Positions 7,798-16,867 of a stretch of 36,512 nucleotides of DNA are shown one piece after another. A program made the position numbers and the translations under genes. The DNA comes from Lachnospiraceae bacterium (GTDB taxonomy: Bacteria > Bacillota > Clostridia > Lachnospirales > Lachnospiraceae). The notes under the pieces are model-generated. The model saw nothing but the letters and a program-made list of their open reading frames with translations. It did no database searches and was not told the DNA's origin. Within the stretch, counting starts at the first letter, position 1, and the number at the start of each line of letters is the position of its first letter. The stretch is from NCBI GenBank assembly GCA_910574285.1, contig CAJTAL010000045.1:1-36512 (forward strand), given 5' to 3'.

Positions 7798-10344
7798 TTA
7801 CTTCACTTTTTTCCATCCTATGGCAACCGGTCCGTCAGCCGGTATCGTAAAACGAATTCCCTTATTTGTTTCAGTCACCTCTGGATAGATAATCTTCCCG
7901 GCCTCCTCCCATTCCAAGTCGCGAGGATAAAGATAAGCCACCACTCCGTCATAAGCCTTCTTTGTGATTCCGTTCGGATAAGGCACCGTAACCGTAAGAC
8001 CTTCTTCAGGAGCTGCCGCCGCCCCTGCTTTTTCCCACTTCGATCCGCCTTCTCTCCTTTCCATTAGAGCAAGATCATAAACATCTATATAGGTCTGGCG
8101 GATTCCCTCTTTCATCACGGACTTGACCAGACTTTTTTCTATCTCTCCCGGCATATCCAGATTCGGATGGCTTTCCAACCCTCCCGGAACTTCGGATACT
8201 CCTTTCTCCATATCCATCCGGTATGTAACCCCCTTATCCGCAAGCGTTTCTTTCTGAACCGATATTTGCTTTACGTCATTGATCACCCCCGGAACCGTCG
8301 GCAATTCCTCCGGCAATGCATAATTTTTGCACAGCTCACTCGTTCCAAGATCCGGTATCTTATAGGGATCCTTCCACGCAAGCTTAACATCTACGCTGTC
8401 ACCTTCATTTTTTTCATGACTGCCCGTCAGCTCGTCTGCCTGAAAACTTGTACGCAATTTTCCTTCTCCCGCATCAGCCGGAATAATTCCTTTGATTCCC
8501 AGTTCTCCATAAATATAGGCTTCATCATCCCGTGTATTCCCGTATGCTTCCAATCCACTCGTATCCCAATCAAGCTTTTTAGGCTGAATACTCCAATTCA
8601 TCGAGATTGCCGTATTTCCTGTCAGTACGTAATTCCCTGTATAACTTTCTTCCAGGAAAAAATCAATAGCAACTGCATAATCTCCCGCATCCGTTGCACT
8701 GCCTTTTCCTCCGATCGCTACCTTTACGCCGTCCGGCAGATCCGCACGAAAATCCAAAGTCTTCTCTGTTCCATCATATTCGAATGAAGTAACCGTCTTT
8801 TCCTCCCAATTTATCTTTGAAGCATCTATTTCTTTCGGCGACACGACTATCTCCACAGAACAGACCGCTTCTTTACCGCCTTCCTTATATGACAAAGTAA
8901 CTGACGTCTGCCCCACACTAAGCTTACCGTCCTTAATCCTGATCTTTTTATTCTCCAGGACTTTTTCTGCTCCCGAACTGTATATAGCCTTGACCGCCAT
9001 TCCCTTCTTGCTAAACCGTTCTTCATAGATATACTGCGTCTTTTCAGGCGGTGTTACCAGTACAATTCCTGTCATCTCGCCTGCGTCCATAACTTCAAAG
9101 CTTTTTTTAACCTGATTCGTACCATCTTCAGGATCCGTAAATATAACCGTATAAGTCCCCTTCTCTGTAACTTTGGATGGTTCGATCTCCATCCCCCAGT
9201 CCGTCTCCCCGCTTCTGGTAAATATACGATTTTTGACTACCGCCGTTCCTTCTGCTTTGATGCTCTCCTTAACAAATTTCTCCACATACTCGGTATGATC
9301 CTCTCCCGTACCATACAATACCTTATCCGGCACCGCGAACATGTCTTCCGTAAGACCGCAGAGAATATAGAATTCTCCGTCGCCTCCTACCCATCCGTCA
9401 CCAACCAGACTGTCCTCGCCGCCGATTCTCAAAGTACCGCTATTCATCAGATTCCCCTCCAAAGTCAGAGGATATTTCTTTGGAATCTCCAGAGTCTTAC
9501 CGCTGTCTATCGTAAGCGTCTTACCGGAAGGAACTTTCATATCTTCCTTCTTTAATGTATAACTGCTGTATACATGTCCGTCATTTCCCGCGAAAACAAC
9601 ACCTGACGTAAATTCTTTCATATCTGCGTTTATACTTCCGGTGTCAATCCAGGCCGTCCCGCCTTCTCCGGAGATCAGCGAACCGCTGACGGCAGAACCT
9701 GCGGTTCCTCCGATGCTGGTGGCAGTTATCACGCCGCTCTTAACCTCAATCATCCCGCAATTCCCATTCTTCTCATCTTTTCCCTTATTATTTTTCAAGG
9801 TTCCTCCTATCCCGGCTCCAGAAGAAGGTACAGAAGCCCACGCCTCCAATGTTCCTCCGCTCTGTGCCTGAATCTGCAGGCTGGCGCCTTCCGGTACTGC
9901 AATACCGGCGTATTCCCTGGATGTTAATATATTCTCTCCCCTCAATGTAAGGCTTACTTTGGCGATTGACGCTATATACAGCGGATTATAGCCGCTGCCC
10001 ATATTCGTATTGATTCTGACCTTATTAAATGTGATAGAATGCCTCTTCCCGCTCACCACAGTAACCACATGATCCGTCTCTTTCCCGCCGCTGGTTATGA
10101 TATAGCTTCCGTCACTTCCGGGGCCTTCTTTTTCACTGCCGCCATCCTGTGTATATCCGTCTGTACTGATCACGATATCACCCTTTGTCAAATCAAGTTC
10201 GACATTATCCGACGCATATACCGTCCCGCCGCCCCCTAAACTTAACAATGCCGCTGCCAAAATTATACCTGCCGCTCGGATTGTATTCACAAACTTACTG
10301 TTCTCACTCTGCTTACTCTGCTTACAGCCTATCCATCTATCCAT
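7798..10344 (-). CDS. Large secreted surface protein with Ig-like domains
   Basis: 848 residues. A signal peptide is clear: a polar start, a hydrophobic core (AAGIILAAALLSLGGGG) and a VYASD cleavage region near residue 45. The next part (about 55-240) is Gly/Ser/Thr-rich, with turns like LTLRGENILTSREYAGIAV that suggest a beta-helix or carbohydrate-binding region. Then come a bacterial Ig-like segment (IYEERFSKKGMAVKAIYSSG) and MBG-like segments (VTSFEYDGTEKTLDF, SATDAGDYAVAIDF). No LPXTG anchor is seen at the C-terminus, so attachment is unknown. Ribosome site GGAAAGGTGAG precedes ATG at 10344. Likely a surface protein of host-associated Lachnospiraceae; no catalytic domain recognised. Confidence 0.75.
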   Translation of the reverse strand: MDRWIGCKQSKQSENSKFVNTIRAAGIILAAALLSLGGGGTVYASDNVELDLTKGDIVISTDGYTQDGGSEKEGPGSDGSYIITSGGKETDHVVTVVSGKRHSITFNKVRINTNMGSGYNPLYIASIAKVSLTLRGENILTSREYAGIAVPEGASLQIQAQSGGTLEAWASVPSSGAGIGGTLKNNKGKDEKNGNCGMIEVKSGVITATSIGGTAGSAVSGSLISGEGGTAWIDTGSINADMKEFTSGVVFAGNDGHVYSSYTLKKEDMKVPSGKTLTIDSGKTLEIPKKYPLTLEGNLMNSGTLRIGGEDSLVGDGWVGGDGEFYILCGLTEDMFAVPDKVLYGTGEDHTEYVEKFVKESIKAEGTAVVKNRIFTRSGETDWGMEIEPSKVTEKGTYTVIFTDPEDGTNQVKKSFEVMDAGEMTGIVLVTPPEKTQYIYEERFSKKGMAVKAIYSSGAEKVLENKKIRIKDGKLSVGQTSVTLSYKEGGKEAVCSVEIVVSPKEIDASKINWEEKTVTSFEYDGTEKTLDFRADLPDGVKVAIGGKGSATDAGDYAVAIDFFLEESYTGNYVLTGNTAISMNWSIQPKKLDWDTSGLEAYGNTRDDEAYIYGELGIKGIIPADAGEGKLRTSFQADELTGSHEKNEGDSVDVKLAWKDPYKIPDLGTSELCKNYALPEELPTVPGVINDVKQISVQKETLADKGVTYRMDMEKGVSEVPGGLESHPNLDMPGEIEKSLVKSVMKEGIRQTYIDVYDLALMERREGGSKWEKAGAAAAPEEGLTVTVPYPNGITKKAYDGVVAYLYPRDLEWEEAGKIIYPEVTETNKGIRFTIPADGPVAIGWKKVK

Positions 10345-10695
10345 CGTCTTCTCACCTTTCCTACGCTTTTTGTACAGAAAGTTTCTTTCGTTCCATTACT
10401 GCCTAATGTCAGTACACTAGTCACCAATCCGTCTTATCCCGGATGACTGCCCGAAGATTCACTCCCGCAATCTGCAAGCCGGATCTTAACGTGGTCAGTA
10501 TACCACAAATTCACCTAACTTTCTACAAGAACGAATTCTTTTCCTTTTCTTTGGAATATATTACATGAGATTTCTTGAATTTTTTGTCGAAAATTGTTAT
10601 GATAGAGAAGATGATACCATCTCGAATGTTTAATCATAAGGGGAGATTCGAGAATATTTCCAAGTACACATGAAACACAAAAGGAGGGAGTATTT
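10345..10695. promoter_or_regulatory. Divergent promoter region with structured leaders
   Basis: 351 bp between divergent genes. Rightward: TTGAAT (10575-10580), 17-bp spacer, TATGAT (10598-10603), then a leader with an 8-bp hairpin TCTCGAAT/ATTCGAGA (10620-10627 and 10646-10653). Leftward: a TATACT -10 (complement of 10497-10502) with a poor -35 box gives a leader of about 145 nt containing a nested hairpin at 10419-10448, with outer stem AGTCA/TGACT and inner TCCG/CGGA. The long leftward leader could be regulatory; no known riboswitch consensus was recognised. Confidence 0.5.
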
Positions 10696-11610
10696 GTGTC
10701 CAATGAACTTAACTTGACAAAAGAAGAGGCAATAACAGAAAAACCGGAAGTATCCGGCGGCGGAAATAAAATTGTCCCAATCACAAACGCAGTTGTTGAT
10801 CCAACTGCAAATAATACTGCAGTTAATAGTTCTGCAGTTAATAATTCTGTTGCTAATAATCCTGTTGCTAGTAATCCTGTTGCCGCTGATACGGCAACTG
10901 TTTCCAACCACTCTGCAGACGCAGTTGACTCAGTAATTGCATCCGATAGTTCCGCAGCTACTGCTAACAATTCTGTCTCTGCTGATTTAACACAAGTCTC
11001 AGCAAGTACTGACGATTCTGCCGCCGCTGATTTTGCAGACGCTGCTGTCAATACTAACAGTTCTGCCGCTGCTAACTTTATAAGCGCTGCTGCCAATACT
11101 AACAGTTCTGCTGATAGTTTTACAGACCACAGTACCGTTTCTACTGCTGACGCATCAGCCTCCCACGATACTGCGAGAGAAAAAGCAACATCATACCGTC
11201 AGCCAAAACGCCGGGCAGAAAGCTCAAAATACTATGATGAAGATCAAGATGAAGATTTTCATTTCACAGATGAAGAACGTCCAAAGAAATCCTTCTTCCG
11301 ATTCCGCTCAGTTGATGAAGAAGAATCCCGGGACAAGCTCATCCTTTCCCGCATCAAGGACGAAGACTTAATGGAATATCTTGCCCTTGAACAACGAAGA
11401 TTAGAATTCCTGCAGCAGGCAAAAGAGACGAAGCAAAAGAGACTCCTGACAGCGTTTCAATTATTGATCTCCTTAGCCGCCATCGTTGCAGTCACATATC
11501 TTCTGCAAGACAATCCGACCATTCTTATCAGTATTCTGTACATTGTCGGAATCGTGGCTGCCCTTAATATATGGAAGAATCCTCATGACAAAGGGAAATG
11601 GCGAAAATAG
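10696..11610 (+). CDS. Low-complexity protein with two C-terminal membrane helices
   Basis: 304 residues from GTG at 10696, fixed by AAAGGAGGGA just upstream. Residues about 30-155 are almost only Ala, Asn, Ser, Val, Thr and Asp in short repeats (NNSVANNPVASNPVAADTA). A charged segment follows (KYYDEDQDEDFHF), then a Glu/Arg-rich helix (EYLALEQRRLEFLQQ). Two hydrophobic helices near the end (about 246-266 and 272-290) lead to a basic tail. This suggests a membrane protein with a long disordered N-terminus. It is the only plus-strand gene in the chromosomal part. No family recognised and no function proposed. Confidence 0.7.
   Translation: MSNELNLTKEEAITEKPEVSGGGNKIVPITNAVVDPTANNTAVNSSAVNNSVANNPVASNPVAADTATVSNHSADAVDSVIASDSSAATANNSVSADLTQVSASTDDSAAADFADAAVNTNSSAAANFISAAANTNSSADSFTDHSTVSTADASASHDTAREKATSYRQPKRRAESSKYYDEDQDEDFHFTDEERPKKSFFRFRSVDEEESRDKLILSRIKDEDLMEYLALEQRRLEFLQQAKETKQKRLLTAFQLLISLAAIVAVTYLLQDNPTILISILYIVGIVAALNIWKNPHDKGKWRK
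11041..11117 (+). repeat. 45-bp in-frame tandem repeat
   Basis: Bases 11041-11085 are repeated starting at 11086 for about 30 bp with one or two mismatches, encoding two copies of AAVNTNSSA-like peptide in the low-complexity protein. Copy number may vary between strains. Confidence 0.7.
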
Positions 11611-11665
11611 AATTCTGTTGCTGTAATGTATAAATCATTGATATTTACATAATACGGTATCTGCA

Positions 11666-11710
11666 CAGCATAAAGATGTGAAAAAATACTTCTTCCACAT
11701 CTTTATGCTG
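11666..11710. terminator. Bidirectional terminator between convergent genes
   Basis: Perfect 15-bp inverted repeat CAGCATAAAGATGTG (11666-11680) and its complement (11696-11710), 15-nt loop, followed by TTTTC on the plus strand. It lies between the rightward low-complexity gene and the leftward spmB. Confidence 0.8.
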
Positions 11711-11726
11711 TTTTCATGCAAAGCAT

Positions 11727-12254
11727 TTATATCATCATTCCTGCTAAAACTACACTCGCCGCAAGTCCTGCAAGAGTCGCAAGCAGCGCGCCAGTCAGCG
11801 TATATCTTGTCTTTGCCACCTTTGCAGTCATAAAGTAGACGCTCATCGTATAGAAAATCGTCTCTGTACAGGACATACTGATCGACCCAATCAAGCCTAT
11901 ATATGAATCTGTACCATGCTCTTTGAAAAGATCCAGCAGAAGCCCTGTAGCTGCCGATGAAGAAAACATCTTCACAACCGTAAGCGGCATCAACTCTCCC
12001 GGAAATCCTACTCCTTCTGTAATATTCCCCAACAAATCCGAAAGAAAATCAAGGAATCCCGAAGCCCTGAGTATTCCTACCGCCACCATAAGCCCCACTA
12101 AAGTCGGCATGATCTTGATGACTGTAAAAAAACCGCTCTTCGCTCCTTTTATAAATGTATCATATACGTTTACTTCCATCAGAATTCCATAACTTACAAT
12201 AATGAAAATCACGAATGGTACGATAAAATCTGTCAGAAATAACAATAACTTCAC
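11727..12254 (-). CDS. spmB: Spore maturation protein B
   Basis: A 175-residue membrane protein of the nucleoside-recognition (Gate) family. It shows the SpmB pattern: an N-terminal helix, TFIKGAKSGFFTVIKIMP, LVGLMVAVGILRASGFLDF, and the conserved C-terminal half with GSISMSCTETIFYTMSVYF. Needed for spore core dehydration in Bacillus, so it supports a spore-forming host. Length matches SpmB proteins. The start is GTG with a weak GGGG upstream. spmA, which usually lies next to and upstream of spmB, is missing; pglZ ends 110 bp upstream instead. The BREX island may therefore have separated or replaced it. Confidence 0.9.
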   Translation of the reverse strand: MKLLLFLTDFIVPFVIFIIVSYGILMEVNVYDTFIKGAKSGFFTVIKIMPTLVGLMVAVGILRASGFLDFLSDLLGNITEGVGFPGELMPLTVVKMFSSSAATGLLLDLFKEHGTDSYIGLIGSISMSCTETIFYTMSVYFMTAKVAKTRYTLTGALLATLAGLAASVVLAGMMI

Positions 12255-12364
12255 AGAAGAACCCCTATTCTTCGTATAGCCTTTTCTAATTGTATGCGTC
12301 AGTCCTTCTTTTTAGTAATAGAAACGCTAATAATTCCATTTCAAAAAGCTTCTTTCGTCTTTAC

Positions 12365-14884
12365 TTAAAATCCAAAATCATTTGCAAAAGCCACATCCAT
12401 GATAACTTCATGCCGGAATGCCTCTATATCATTGCTCTCGTCATAAGCTACGAGATAATACTTCTTATTTTTGTCATATCTCTTATTCTTAAACGTAAAA
12501 CGCATGCGAAACAACCTCTTTTGCACATCTTCATCTCTCTTGTCGGCCACATAGATATTTTCATTGGAAATCTTTTCATTATCCTCTGACAGAAAATACA
12601 GCTTATATGTCGTACCCTTCACCACATCACCGACCGGTTCTGACTGAATAAAATCAAGTATAGTAATCAGGTTCGTTATTTTCTGTATCAGACTCACAAG
12701 CATAATTTGAACAGTACGTGTTTCCACTGCGCTTTTATCCATCTTTATATCAATCACCGGGATCAGCATTTCCTGTGGAGATGAACCGCCATGTACGTAG
12801 TTGAGTCCGGCATTCCCTTTTGCAGAAAAAACGCTTGTGCTACAAGAGCAGGATACAACCTTATCGTCCTCATTCCCGAGCATATATCCCAATCCAATAT
12901 TTAGTACGCCGTCATCAATTACCGGCTCCTTCGCAACAATGTACCTACGCTTCTTTAATTTACCCGGTTCTTTTGCTGTACTGATCTTATCGCTCTGCTG
13001 TACCGGATTTCGCTTATAAATAAATCCGTGGTCAGATGTGACAATAAAGCGGTAGGTATTTGCACTGTTTGAAATTCTCTGGATCAATTCCGTAATCTCG
13101 TCTACCGCTCTTGTACAAGCCCGGAATACCTCATCCTCCGTATTCTCTCCGGCATTGTCAATCTGGTCATGATAAATATAGACCACCTGCTGAGATGTAA
13201 AGATTTCCCTTAGTTTCATCCCTTTAAGGCTCTTAATATCACTGTACTTTACACAACGGCTTTCAGGTACATAGTCTTGTAATAATGTCTGTCTTGTCAG
13301 CGTATCAACCGCATACTTTCCATCAACAAGTTCCTTAAAATCATCTGTCAATTCCAGGGTCTTATGCGGCAGGAGAGCCTCCATACCAAGCCTTGTATAT
13401 GATGGAAGTATGCTCAGCATTGGCCTGATAGATAAGGAATCCTTACATTTCGGGTTGTCCCGCATGCGACGAAACAATTCGCATCCAACTTCAAAGCACA
13501 TACCATCTGAAATAATCACTACTGTACGTTCTTTATTGGGACGGACGTATTTATTAAAGAAATCCCTCTGCAGCGGTATCACCGTAAGCGCATCCTGTTC
13601 CTGCAATCCGCCATTCCACTTAGGCAGCAATTTCCCAAGATATTCATTTGTATAGATATTTTCCACAAGCTTGCGAAGTTCCTCTAAACCAAATGTATCC
13701 TCCAATTCATCATAAGCCGTGTAAAACTTCCTGTAACGGCAATCTATCATATAATCGTTTGCCACATAATGATCAATAATCTTCTTAAAACCCTCTAACG
13801 GCTCATAACCTGCCTGACTGATTATAAAATGTGCATTACTTAGCGTCTGATAAACTTTTGCATATTTTCTTCCAAAATGCATCTTAGAACGCATTTCACA
13901 GATTTCACACAGGTTTTTATTATTCAATCTGGCAAGCAAGTCCTCTGCAAGCAATCTCTCTTTTATCCAATCTATCAAAATAACATCAATATCCGCAAAA
14001 GAATCGCATTCAACCAGAGTTTCCGGATCATACGCCGAAAGTATCTTCCCTGCATCCAGTACCCCTGCCACATAAGCTGACAACTCATCATATTTATCCC
14101 GATATAACACGTTATTCATTAGATTATCCATAAATGCTATAATATTACCTGATTTATAAGAAACGAATCCTTTCCATCCCTTAGGGAGGGCTGTACTGAT
14201 ATTTCGGTCTGCATAAGTTACAAACATGGTAATTACAAACTTTTCTAAAGACGGCGCAGGAGATGAATAACCAAACTGCCGCTCTACATATTTCCAGAAT
14301 GCTTCCCGTAAATCATACTTGCCAAATTCGGCAAGGTATTTATTGTCTTCTAAGGTGCCCTCTGTAAACAACACACGGACTATTTCATCAAAAGAATAAG
14401 TTCGTGTCCTGCATACTGCGCTCATCAATCCTATCAGTATATTTTCTTCACTAAAATTCTCTATCTCCAAATCATAAAAACGCTGTGTTCTATCTTTATT
14501 GGCAAAAAATTTAATATGCTTTTCAATGACAGGCTTATACTTTTCCTCTATACCCAAATCAACCAACAAAAGGGAGGCTCGGTCAGCATAAAACCTTTTA
14601 GAATAAGCAAGCATATCCTCCAGATGATTTTCTGGTACCGAAGGTTTCGGAAAAGGCGCATAAATCAGATAATTCGTATTAGTATCTACTTTTTCCAAAA
14701 AATACTTTGTATAAAACTGATTCCCTGGTTTAAGTTTATACACTTTCGCTTTGATAAGCTCAATTCCGTCAATATCCTCGGCAAACTCGCCCTGTTCATC
14801 ATACCAAAAGACAAGTTTCCTGGAATCCCCGGAAAATTCCATATTCAGCTTATCTACAATTTGTTTCAAATTCAATTCCGCCAC
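12365..14884 (-). CDS. pglZ: BREX type 1-like alkaline phosphatase-superfamily protein PglZ
   Basis: 839 residues, GTG start with GAGGG seven bases upstream. The N-terminal part resembles BREX-1 PglZ (KLVFWYDEQGEFAEDIDGIE). The metal-binding PglZ core appears in the middle: VVIISDGMCFEVGCELFRRM, then FIVTSDHGFIYKR, and HGGSSPQEMLIPV near the end, residues of the alkaline-phosphatase fold. PglZ is an essential BREX component that works with BrxB and PglX in discriminating self from phage DNA. The start overlaps the broken upstream gene by 13 nt. No brxL follows; spmB comes next, which is unusual for type 1. The reading frame is intact. Confidence 0.9.
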   Translation of the reverse strand: MAELNLKQIVDKLNMEFSGDSRKLVFWYDEQGEFAEDIDGIELIKAKVYKLKPGNQFYTKYFLEKVDTNTNYLIYAPFPKPSVPENHLEDMLAYSKRFYADRASLLLVDLGIEEKYKPVIEKHIKFFANKDRTQRFYDLEIENFSEENILIGLMSAVCRTRTYSFDEIVRVLFTEGTLEDNKYLAEFGKYDLREAFWKYVERQFGYSSPAPSLEKFVITMFVTYADRNISTALPKGWKGFVSYKSGNIIAFMDNLMNNVLYRDKYDELSAYVAGVLDAGKILSAYDPETLVECDSFADIDVILIDWIKERLLAEDLLARLNNKNLCEICEMRSKMHFGRKYAKVYQTLSNAHFIISQAGYEPLEGFKKIIDHYVANDYMIDCRYRKFYTAYDELEDTFGLEELRKLVENIYTNEYLGKLLPKWNGGLQEQDALTVIPLQRDFFNKYVRPNKERTVVIISDGMCFEVGCELFRRMRDNPKCKDSLSIRPMLSILPSYTRLGMEALLPHKTLELTDDFKELVDGKYAVDTLTRQTLLQDYVPESRCVKYSDIKSLKGMKLREIFTSQQVVYIYHDQIDNAGENTEDEVFRACTRAVDEITELIQRISNSANTYRFIVTSDHGFIYKRNPVQQSDKISTAKEPGKLKKRRYIVAKEPVIDDGVLNIGLGYMLGNEDDKVVSCSCSTSVFSAKGNAGLNYVHGGSSPQEMLIPVIDIKMDKSAVETRTVQIMLVSLIQKITNLITILDFIQSEPVGDVVKGTTYKLYFLSEDNEKISNENIYVADKRDEDVQKRLFRMRFTFKNKRYDKNKKYYLVAYDESNDIEAFRHEVIMDVAFANDFGF

Positions 14885-15756
14885 AATCTATCCCTCGTTT
14901 TCTTTTCCTTCCAATGATCCCCTATTCGAACAATAATAATACTGTGACTTTCTATTTCATCCTGTCCCCAGCAAAAGTAAATCCGTTGACTTGTTCCTTC
15001 TCTATAAAATTTCGTATGTGGATTACAGGTTAATTGAAATTTCCTGCCATCATAAATCATATCTTTATTATATGTTTTTTCTTCCTTTGATCCCTTTCCC
15101 GAGCATACGATGTTATATCCTGATTTAAGTTCATCTAATGTATCTTTCTCATTTTTATTATGGTAATAGAACAATCTCCGTCCAACATCATTTAATATTG
15201 TTAGATGTCTGATTAATTCCTCCATGACATCCGTGCATTTTCCCAGTTTTTCTATACATTTGAACGCATCATCATGAAACACTACATTAGGAAAACAAGT
15301 CCTTACTCTCTCTTCAAATACCTCATAATTCTCAACCTTTCTCAAATATAAGCGCTTTATCTGAATTATATCATTAGCCCTTATGCATTTCTCTTCTTCC
15401 GTATCTTTTATATTTTTAACACATATTTGCGCGGTTTCTTCTGTTACATCGCTTTCGGATATTGGTAAATATCCATACTCTGTTTTCTTTTCAATTTCGA
15501 TATATGTATCTTGTCATGTTTTCTGTTTTGATATAATTTCAAGAAAATAATCTGACAAATCATTTTGTCCATTTCCATATAGAAAATCTACCGCTGCTAC
15601 ATTGTTCTTATCTGGCACATCATAAAACTCATCGGGAATATATAATTTCTCAGTTTTACTTAAATACTCTGCTTTCTCTCCGAATTCATAGGCATCGTTT
15701 TCATTTATATCTTCATAGCTTTTTGAAGGTAATACAAAAAAATCTAGTTTCCACAT
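14872..15756 (-). pseudogene. Unknown protein, third gene of DUF262/DUF3696 cassette, with in-frame TGA
   Basis: A single frame of 295 codons from ATG at 15756 to the stop at 14872, broken by TGA at 15514-15516 (codon 81). Both halves are in the same frame and the sequence between them stays protein-like (QDTYIEIEKKTEYGYLP), so one substitution, probably TGG to TGA, split one gene. The start overlaps the ATPase end by 13 nt and the stop overlaps the pglZ start by 13 nt. The C-terminus (RIYFCWGQDEI, then IIIVRIGDHW) faintly recalls RelE-like toxins, a low-confidence idea. Position suggests it is the effector or accessory of the ATPase cassette. No family recognised. Confidence 0.65.
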
Positions 15757-16867
15757 CTCCTCATCTCCAGTAGCTCCCGCAAATCCGCTCGCTTTTGATC
15801 AAAAAATCCCTCTGGCCATTCATCGAGCTCACCATTATCCTGTATATTAATATCTTTGCAAACACTTTTATTATCTCTTTTTTCAAAAAATAATATCTTC
15901 ATATTTTCACACTGCTTTTCTTTAGCAATTTGAATTCTGCAACCATCTACAATATGTTCACTGTGTGTTTCCAATACTATCTGTACGCCATTGATTGCCG
16001 CTAACGCCAAAAATTTACCCAACCTGGATTGACTTAATGGATGCAAGTGCGCTTCCGGATTTTCTACAATTAATATGGAATTCTTAATCATACTTGCCGC
16101 CAATGCTTGAACAATAATCGGCAATATATAAGTAATACCAAAACCAGTAGCTATCGGCAAATGGAACTCTCCTTGATTTTGCAGCATTACTGTAGTAATA
16201 TTTTTTCCACGTCAACACTATACTGTATTTTAGTATCTGGAATAATAACATTGAGCCATTCTTCACAATTAGCGGAGAATCTGTCAATTTCAGATATCCG
16301 CAATTCTTTAGGCAAACGGAAATCTCCATTAATCTTTTGAAGCTTATCCATTTCACTAAGTACATAACCTGTATTTTCTCCGGTATTTCCTACCGAATAG
16401 GGTATAATATCATTGATAAATGATACGATTCTCGGACCTTTTCTTTCCGCGTTCAAATAGAAAATAGACATTTTGCCCAAATCATATTCTTGCTCTTTAG
16501 TCTCCAGAATTTCTTCATAATTACAAATATCAAAAGACATTTCATCACTGTCATCCGGAAGACCAAGCACTACTTTGTTTTTAATCCCGTTAAGAAATAA
16601 TTCAATCTCTATATTCTTCTCTTCCAAATCTTCTGAAACAATATTCAGAGGTATTCCTAGATTCATGTCATAGATTTTGTTTGTATTAATCCGCTTTTTC
16701 TCACACTCTTTCCAGCTTTTAAAAGCCAGAAGTAATGCCTGAATTAAGCTTGACTTCCCTGCTGCATTACTTCCTGTCAGAATGTTCAATTGTTTCAAGT
16801 CAGTCTCAAAATCCTTATGACATTTAAAATTTTTTAATATGATCTTCTCTATTTTTATACCAGACAT
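15744..16867 (-). pseudogene. DUF3696-type AAA ATPase with homopolymer frameshift
   Basis: An SMC/OLD-like ATPase split in two frames. The first part (226 residues, from 16867) has Walker A GSNAAGKSS at residues 32-40. The second has the signature and Walker B region (SILIVENPEAHLHP), then ETHSEHI and WPEGFFDQ, the DUF3696 C-terminus. Adding one A to the minus-strand A6 run at 16201-16206 joins them into one 374-residue protein of normal length (reading VEKNITTVMLQNQGEFHLP across the join). The ATG of the second half overlaps the first stop as TAATG, so separate translation of the pieces is conceivable. It overlaps the DUF262 gene by 13 nt. Could be a real frameshift, phase variation, or a sequencing error. 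Confidence 0.8.

Noticed and set aside
3625-15516. Alternative genetic code reading TAG or TGA as Trp
   Set aside because: Two genes have internal stops of different types (TAG in GNAT, TGA in the 294-codon gene), while other intact genes such as the integrase and the Xre controller end normally at TGA.
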